From positions 372,001 to 436,000 of the forward strand of contig BQMF02000338.1 in assembly GCA_027922465.2 (NCBI GenBank): DNA of 64,000 nucleotides, read 5' to 3'. The translations under genes and the position numbers were made by a program. This DNA comes from Turritopsis dohrnii (lineage: Eukaryota > Cnidaria > Hydrozoa > Anthoathecata > Oceaniidae). Positions within the stretch are counted from its first letter, which is position 1. The number at the start of each line of letters is the position of its first letter. Shown piece after piece: positions 62,501-64,000 of the stretch. The notes below the pieces were generated by a model, which saw only the letters and a list, made by a program, of their open reading frames with translations, ran no database searches and had not been told where the DNA came from.

Positions 62501-64000
62501 GCTGGAAAAGAAAGAAGGAAAACAATAAGCCAAAATGGAGAAGACATAAGCAATACTTTTCAATTTTCTTCAAAGTTTCATAAACCATCTTATTTTCCAA
62601 GTGTACAAAAGAACGTATGGCAGGAAAATATTTTTTAGTTTGCCCATTCACCCGTCATCAAAATAACAACATCGATAACATCGTGAAAATGATAAAACTA
62701 ATGTATTCTACAATATCACATAAGAATTTATACCACGTTTAACATTTTTAACATCACCGTTAAAACCATTAGATTGATTCCTTCAAAAAACGTAAGCTGC
62801 CTGTCAAACAGGAATTAATTTCTATTTAATGTCAGTTACAATGTGTACTGATGTGGCTGAGACACCAATATAGGAGACAGTTCTGATTTGACTTTAAAAA
62901 AACATTTTTTAATGCATGAAGTTGAATCAGTAATAGCAATTTTAATAATCCATTTCATTTAAAAGCAAAACTGAAAAACTTGTTTGTACAGATAACAATT
63001 TTCTCTTTCGATTGAAACTGAGTTCTTCAGGATTTCTTCTTTATTTCGATAGAAAACAGTTTATTAAGGAGAGATAAAAATTTGAAAATATTTGAAAACT
63101 CTGTATTAACCAGATTATCACTTGATGAATCATGTTTAGAAGATTTCAATTTCAAATTTTCATCTATAACCAGAATATAACCAGAAAGAAACAAAAAACA
63201 GAAAAAAGGAAAATTATTTCAAAAATTCCAAGAAAGTCACATCAAGTGGTGACTACATTATTTGCCAGCATACACTAGAAAAGTTTTTGAGATGATTAGA
63301 AGAAAAAAGTGATGAAAAGTATCATCTGCTGCACGTTAAAAGAAGCTGAAAAAATCAAGCACAAGGTTAAAGAATTAACATAATAGAAAAATAGAAAAAT
63401 GACCAACAAAGTTCAAACTTTCATTTTTTGACTCATATGAACTGAACTGAATGTTTTAGCCAGATGATTGAACTTTCATTAAAAACTTTAGAAGGAAAAA
63501 ACAATGAGAAAAACCAGAGAAATAAGAGGGACTATACACAATACATGTACAAAGATCAGTCACACGTTTTCGTAAATAATTCAAGTTCTTTTTTAAAGAG
63601 TTATACATGAAAATAATGTCATCATTGAGGAAAGTTCACACTATCATCAATAAGCACTTTTTTGCTATCGCAATAAATAAATGATTTCATCAAAAAACTT
63701 ACATAGTAAAAAAAAACATACCTTTTCACACTCTTGTTCAAACAGGTTCAGACGATACCTTTGATTTACTCGCACCCTTTGTTTCTCCCAAGCTATGGTT
63801 AACTGTTTGTTTTGTTCATACATATCCACAATCACATCCATTACATGTGATGCTGCGTCGGTGTAGTCGGATAACCGTGACCGAGCCTTCTCCTCACGAC
63901 TATCTCCTACAGGTGTACGTTGCAGAGCACTGAGTAATTCTTTTGCTTCTTTGCTAACAGCATCATAAGACTCGAACATAGTGGATTTCATATCGTCTAA
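40358..64000 (-). CDS. trio: Trio/Kalirin Rho guanine-nucleotide exchange factor, 5' end outside window
   Basis: I traced 35 exons that join in one frame from the window's right edge to the stop at 40358, about 2,470 residues. Order: spectrin repeats, DH1-PH1, SH3, Ser-rich linker, DH2-PH2, SH3, Ig, FN3, protein kinase. This is the full TRIO/Kalirin-12 architecture; human TRIO has about 3,100 residues, so the Sec14 domain and first repeats lie beyond 64000. In the family DH1-PH1 activates Rac1/RhoG and DH2-PH2 activates RhoA, at the cell cortex, in axon guidance and cell migration. One gene serves both TRIO and KALRN roles in most invertebrates, so either name is possible. Every spectrin-region junction is phase 0. 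The block entries below give exons. Isoform choice cannot be seen. Confidence 0.95.
41646..42469 (-). CDS. trio: trio: Ig and fibronectin-III domains
   Basis: One 824-nt exon. After a basic linker ([12 protein letters not shown]) comes an I-set Ig domain: [20 protein letters not shown], the ITWTKND tryptophan, and [14 protein letters not shown]. An FN3 domain follows ([35 protein letters not shown]). Full-length human Kalirin-12 has both domains before the kinase. Confidence 0.95.
43070..43123 (-). CDS. trio: trio: short basic linker exon
   Basis: A 54-nt exon, Lys/Arg-rich ([13 protein letters not shown]), that restores phase between the second SH3 exon and the Ig/FN3 exon. Confidence 0.8.
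43445..43552. repeat. 19-bp tandem repeat, about 5.7 copies
   Basis: The unit GTGACAAAATCTATCGAAG lies in a trio intron. Later copies shift together to CCTATTG, suggesting stepwise duplication. Confidence 0.9.
43676..43914 (-). CDS. trio: trio: second SH3 domain
   Basis: An exon with an SH3-like strand order: [51 protein letters not shown]. The usual ALYDY is replaced by VTENF, and GLVPAKIL stands for GxxPxxYV, as in Trio SH3-2. Ligand choice is unknown. Confidence 0.85.
44492..45409 (-). CDS. trio: trio: linker exons between PH2 and SH3-2
   Basis: Exon 45409-45346 ([14 protein letters not shown]...) and exon 44602-44492 ([19 protein letters not shown]). They fit the variable linker after PH2. 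Continuity needs the alternative PH2 donor at 46441 (GTGTGA) rather than GTAGGT at 46445. Confidence 0.75.
46442..47976 (-). CDS. trio: trio: second Dbl-homology and PH domains (RhoA-type GEF)
   Basis: DH2 spans exons 47976-47911, 47793-47617 and 47499-47266. They carry [18 protein letters not shown] (conserved region 1), [17 protein letters not shown] and the helix-8 core [22 protein letters not shown]2 spans 47053-46976 ([20 protein letters not shown]), 46894-46715 ([15 protein letters not shown]) and 46626-46442 (ending [15 protein letters not shown]). In human TRIO this module is the RhoA exchange factor. Core catalytic positions look preserved. Confidence 0.92.
48052..48580 (-). CDS. trio: trio: Ser-rich linker between SH3-1 and DH2
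   Basis: Exons 48580-48514 and 48414-48052. Low-complexity and charged: [13 protein letters not shown], then [15 protein letters not shown]. The splice phases (2 nt + 1 nt) pick the frame in each. Probably a phosphorylated, disordered spacer. Confidence 0.8.
48683..48959 (-). CDS. trio: trio: first SH3 domain
   Basis: The exon reads [40 protein letters not shown] and EGMVPYLIL, a clear SH3 layout with the Trp of the binding face (CW) and a GMVPYLIL end. In Trio relatives SH3-1 can act in cis on DH1 or bind PxxP partners. Confidence 0.9.
49117..49138 (-). CDS. trio: trio: candidate 22-nt microexon
   Basis: Bounded by AACCAG and a GTAGAT donor. It encodes IKRSVKK across the joins and has exactly the length (1 mod 3) needed to link exon 50102-50027 to the SH3-1 exon in frame. 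Confidence 0.6.
50027..53536 (-). CDS. trio: trio: first Dbl-homology and PH domains (Rac/RhoG-type GEF)
   Basis: DH1 exons: 53536-53406, 53312-53246, 53053-52944, 52836-52767, 52576-52394 and 52265-52224. PH1 exons: 51411-51334, 50640-50353 and 50276-50189. A linker exon (50102-50027) follows. Landmarks: [18 protein letters not shown] (CR1), [15 protein letters not shown], and the signature helix [19 protein letters not shown]. Then [16 protein letters not shown], the PH strands [19 protein letters not shown] and [10 protein letters not shown], and the terminal PH helix [16 protein letters not shown]. By family, this module exchanges nucleotide on Rac1 and RhoG. It is the best conserved part of the gene, and its exon joins are confirmed by phase throughout. 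Confidence 0.95.
54741..64000 (-). CDS. trio: trio: spectrin-repeat region (partial)
   Basis: Exons 64000-63722 (continuing beyond the edge), 57906-57784, 57662-57471, 57327-56500, 56233-56042, 55538-55152 and 55073-54741. All begin and end at phase 0. The protein is a succession of long, charged helices with a spaced Trp: [62 protein letters not shown]. In Trio this rod holds the GEF modules and binds membrane partners. About four to six repeats are represented here. The intron at 57907-63721 is by far the longest (5.8 kb). Confidence 0.92.
57907..63721 (-). other. trio: Long trio intron
   Basis: No exon found inside. It contains a short TA microsatellite at about 58999-59016 and one 242-bp hAT-like MITE (59063-59304). 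Small open frames (58260-58775, 60487-60884, 62001-62195) show no domain cue. It could hide alternative first exons of shorter Trio isoforms; I saw none I could support. Confidence 0.6.
59063..59304. mobile_element. MITE, hAT-like, 242 bp
   Basis: Ends are GGGTCTAAT-TAGAATGGCAG and, reversed, GGGTCTAACCAAAAGGGCAG, an imperfect TIR of about 20 bp. They are flanked by a perfect 8-bp duplication, TGAATAAT (59055-59062 and 59305-59312), the hAT hallmark. Non-coding, in a trio intron. Confidence 0.8.

Overview
This is animal nuclear DNA: AT-rich, with spliced genes, GT-AG introns and many transposons. The gene set (full-architecture Trio with kinase, a CARF-family transcription factor, an ER FKBP ending in HDEL) is metazoan. 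The intron density, the transposon types and the low GC suggest an early-branching animal, most likely a cnidarian (perhaps a hydrozoan). That placement is inference, not proof.

Layout. 1-4.8 kb: no gene I can support. 4.84-5.52 kb (-): a 225-residue coiled-coil protein of unknown role. 8.1-11.6 kb (+): a six-exon secreted phospholipase D-like gene of the GDPD/sphingomyelinase D-like family, with a Cys-rich C-terminal tail. 11.8-16.1 kb: three short TIR elements and a 5'-truncated LINE. 16.6-24.1 kb: a nest of three transposons. A LINE on the minus strand is split by a 4.87 kb DNA transposon that still has an intact 831-residue transposase ORF, and one arm of that transposon is split by a 369 bp MITE. 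25.7-28.6 kb (+): a three-exon CARF-like gene. 28.9-35.6 kb (+): a large, apparently secreted His/Asp-rich gene of about 12 exons in which every intron is phase 1. 36.2-37.3 kb (-): an FKBP14-like ER prolyl isomerase in three exons. 40.4-64.0 kb (-): 35 exons of a Trio/Kalirin homologue, from inside the spectrin repeats to the stop codon. Its 5' end (Sec14 domain and first repeats) lies beyond the right edge.

The genes do not form an operon. The His-rich gene and FKBP14 are convergent; CARF and the His-rich gene are tandem and closely spaced. The most novel items are the His/Asp-rich phase-1 gene, the phospholipase D with its Cys-rich tail, the three-level transposon nest whose empty sites can be read from the sequence, and a repeat in a CARF intron whose head resembles the 7SL/Alu domain. 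Exon borders were placed by eye from splice signals and reading-frame continuity. No search or alignment was run.
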